DNA of 12,960 bases from Chloroflexota bacterium (GTDB lineage: Bacteria > Chloroflexota > Dehalococcoidia > UBA1127 > JACQUN01). Location: positions 1 through 12,960 of the forward strand of contig JACQUN010000067.1 in NCBI GenBank assembly GCA_016210285.1, written 5' to 3'. Numbering within the stretch: position 1 is the stretch's first letter; each line of letters begins with the position of its first letter. Shown here in pieces: positions 11,709 through 12,960 of the stretch. Below the pieces are notes generated by a model, which had not been told where the DNA came from, did not search any database, and was given only the letters and a program-made list of their open reading frames with translations. A program made the position numbers and the translations under genes.

Positions 11709-12960
11709 AGGCGGAAGTGGCCGAGGGTTTTCCACGGGGAATAGGGGTCGTCTCCCGCCGCTGTCCCCTGGGGCGCACCCTGGGGGGGTTCCGCCATGAG
11801 GGAGAGAGCGGCGGCCACCACGGCCAGGTCGGATGGCGGGGGAGGCTTCAGAGCCAGGGCATCCACCGTGGTGGTGAAGGTCATTCCGTTCACGAGAGGC
11901 GCGCTCTCAAGGAGGTCAATCAAGAAACCCTGGTTGGTGGTCAGCCCCAGGAGAACCGTCTGCTGAAGGGCCGCCACCAGGCGGCGGCGGGCCTGCTCGC
12001 GGTCCACTCCCCAGGCAATGACCTTGGCAAGGAGAGGGTCGTAGAACGGGACGATCTCCTGCCCTTCCGTAACTCCGGTGTCCACGCGCAGGCCAGGCAG
12101 GTGAGGCCATCGAAGGAGCAGGAGCTTTCCAGTGGCGGGAAGGAAACCCCGGTACGCGTCCTCAGCATAGAGGCGGGCCTCCATGGCGTGTCCCCTTGGG
12201 GGGAGGGGGCCCGTGATGGAGAGGGGGAGGCCCAGGGCAACCTCGATCTGCATCCGCACGAGGTCCACGCCCAGCACCGCCTCTGTGACGGGATGCTCCA
12301 CCTGGAGGCGCGTGTTCATCTCCATGAAGAAGAAGTCCAGGTCTGGGCCGACCAGGAACTCTATGGTGCCGGCGTTCTGGTAGCCGGCGGCCTCGCCGAG
12401 CCGGGTGGCTGCATCCAGGAGGCGGGCTCGCAAGGTCGGCGTCACCACCGGCGATGGGGCCTCCTCCACAATCTTCTGGTAGCGCCGCTGGAGGCTGCAT
12501 TCCCGTTCCCCCAGGGCCACCACCTGGCCGCGGCTATCCCCCACAATCTGCACCTCCACGTGCCGGGCGGAGTCAACCAGCCGCTCCACCAGGAGCCTGG
12601 GGTCTCCGAAGGCGCTCACCGCCTCCCGCTGGGCGCTGCGCGCTGCCTCCTCCAGCTCCTCGATGCGCAGAACCTTGCGCATTCCCCTCCCGCCTCCACC
12701 CCCGGCTGCCTTCAGCAAAAGGGGGAATCCCGTCTGCTCTGCCGCCTTGTGGATCTGCTCCATCGTCTCGCAGTGGGGGCTGCCAGGGACGATGGGTACG
12801 CCCAGTGACCTGGCCAGCGCACGCGCATGCACCTTGTCGCCCATCAGGCGCATGGCCTCTGGCGGCGGGCCGATGAACACCAGGCCAGCCTCGCGGCACG
12901 CCTGGGGAAAGGCCGGGTTCTCAGCCAGGAAGCCATAGCCGGGGTGCACCGCCCCAGCAC
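11690..12960 (-). CDS. Biotin carboxylase subunit, 5' end outside the window
   Basis: ATP-dependent carboxylation of biotin with bicarbonate. At least 422 residues are visible; the reading frame continues past the right edge, and the first visible motif, AVHPGYGFLAENPAF, normally lies near residue 75, so roughly 70 residues are missing. Counting from that valine: the ATP-grasp glycine loop KAAGGGGGRGM (80-90), VERLVDSARHVEVQIVGD (121-138), the catalytic stretch MEMNTRLQVEHPVTE (209-223), and the C-terminal domain with RLYAEDAYRGFLPATGKL (259-276) and PFYDPLLAKVIAWG (301-314). GLTTNQGFLIDLLESAPLVNG (335-355) and the DPYSPWKTLGHFRLW end (401-415) are typical of methylcrotonyl- or propionyl-CoA carboxylase alpha chains rather than of acetyl-CoA carboxylase AccC. 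The biotin domain expected after that end is encoded by the overlapping next gene. Confidence 0.94.
   Translation of the reverse strand, partial: AGAVHPGYGFLAENPAFPQACREAGLVFIGPPPEAMRLMGDKVHARALARSLGVPIVPGSPHCETMEQIHKAAEQTGFPLLLKAAGGGGGRGMRKVLRIEELEEAARSAQREAVSAFGDPRLLVERLVDSARHVEVQIVGDSRGQVVALGERECSLQRRYQKIVEEAPSPVVTPTLRARLLDAATRLGEAAGYQNAGTIEFLVGPDLDFFFMEMNTRLQVEHPVTEAVLGVDLVRMQIEVALGLPLSITGPLPPRGHAMEARLYAEDAYRGFLPATGKLLLLRWPHLPGLRVDTGVTEGQEIVPFYDPLLAKVIAWGVDREQARRRLVAALQQTVLLGLTTNQGFLIDLLESAPLVNGMTFTTTVDALALKPPPPSDLAVVAAALSLMAEPPQGAPQGTAAGDDPYSPWKTLGHFRLWERPA

Noticed and set aside
11690..11760. Programmed -1 ribosomal frameshift joining biotin carboxylase and carrier protein
   Set aside because: No X-XXY-YYZ heptamer in the correct phase was found in the overlap; an ATG start overlapping the upstream gene is a simpler explanation.

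Overview
The window is GC-rich bacterial chromosome (about two thirds G+C by eye), densely packed with housekeeping genes. Start and stop codons overlap within operons and Shine-Dalgarno sites are strong. No plasmid, phage, insertion-sequence, CRISPR, tRNA or rRNA signature was recognised. The combination of a HisZ-HisG-HisD-HisC-HisB operon, a long slipin-partner NfeD protease, DUF3105 and DUF2934 proteins and two dispersed palindromic repeats suggests Chloroflexota, most likely a Dehalococcoidia-like lineage. That is inference from gene content; no taxonomic marker was tested.

Layout. (1) 1-127: gene-free left edge with part of a dispersed repeat. (2) 128-2701, minus strand: a membrane-quality-control unit of nfeD (ClpP-like serine protease with NfeD domain) followed 4 nt later by a slipin/stomatin gene, then a small DUF2934 protein. 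(3) 2702-2826: divergent promoter region. A good sigma-70-type promoter (TTGAAG, 17 nt, TACAAT) drives the his operon to the right, and a TATAAT box drives nfeD to the left. (4) 2827-9082, plus strand: hisZ, hisG, a cytoplasmic zinc-dependent phospholipase C-like protein, hisD, hisC and hisB, every junction overlapping. (5) 9083-9239: convergent intergenic region holding a nested palindromic repeat. (6) 9240-11142, minus strand: purC, DUF3105 membrane-anchored protein, purS. (7) 11143-11192: hairpin with T-rich tail, read as terminator of the upstream carboxylase genes. (8) 11193-12960, minus strand: biotin carboxyl carrier protein and a biotin carboxylase that runs off the right edge.

How they work together. 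HisG with HisZ would catalyse and regulate the first step of histidine synthesis; HisB, HisC and HisD carry out later steps. Histidinol-phosphate phosphatase, which acts between HisC and HisD, is not recognised here, although hisA, hisF, hisH and hisI are absent too. A metal-dependent phosphoesterase-family protein sits exactly between hisG and hisD. PurC and PurS belong to purine synthesis, which shares PRPP use and the AICAR by-product with histidine synthesis. The carboxylase pair provides the biotin carboxylation half of an acyl-CoA carboxylase.

Most notable points: the phospholipase C-like gene inside the his operon; a HisRS-like HisZ retaining a C-terminal domain next to a long-form HisG that already has its own regulatory domain; a carboxylase alpha chain apparently split in two by a -1 frame change; a possible leaderless purC; and a nested palindrome whose two inner hairpins keep pairing despite different sequence.
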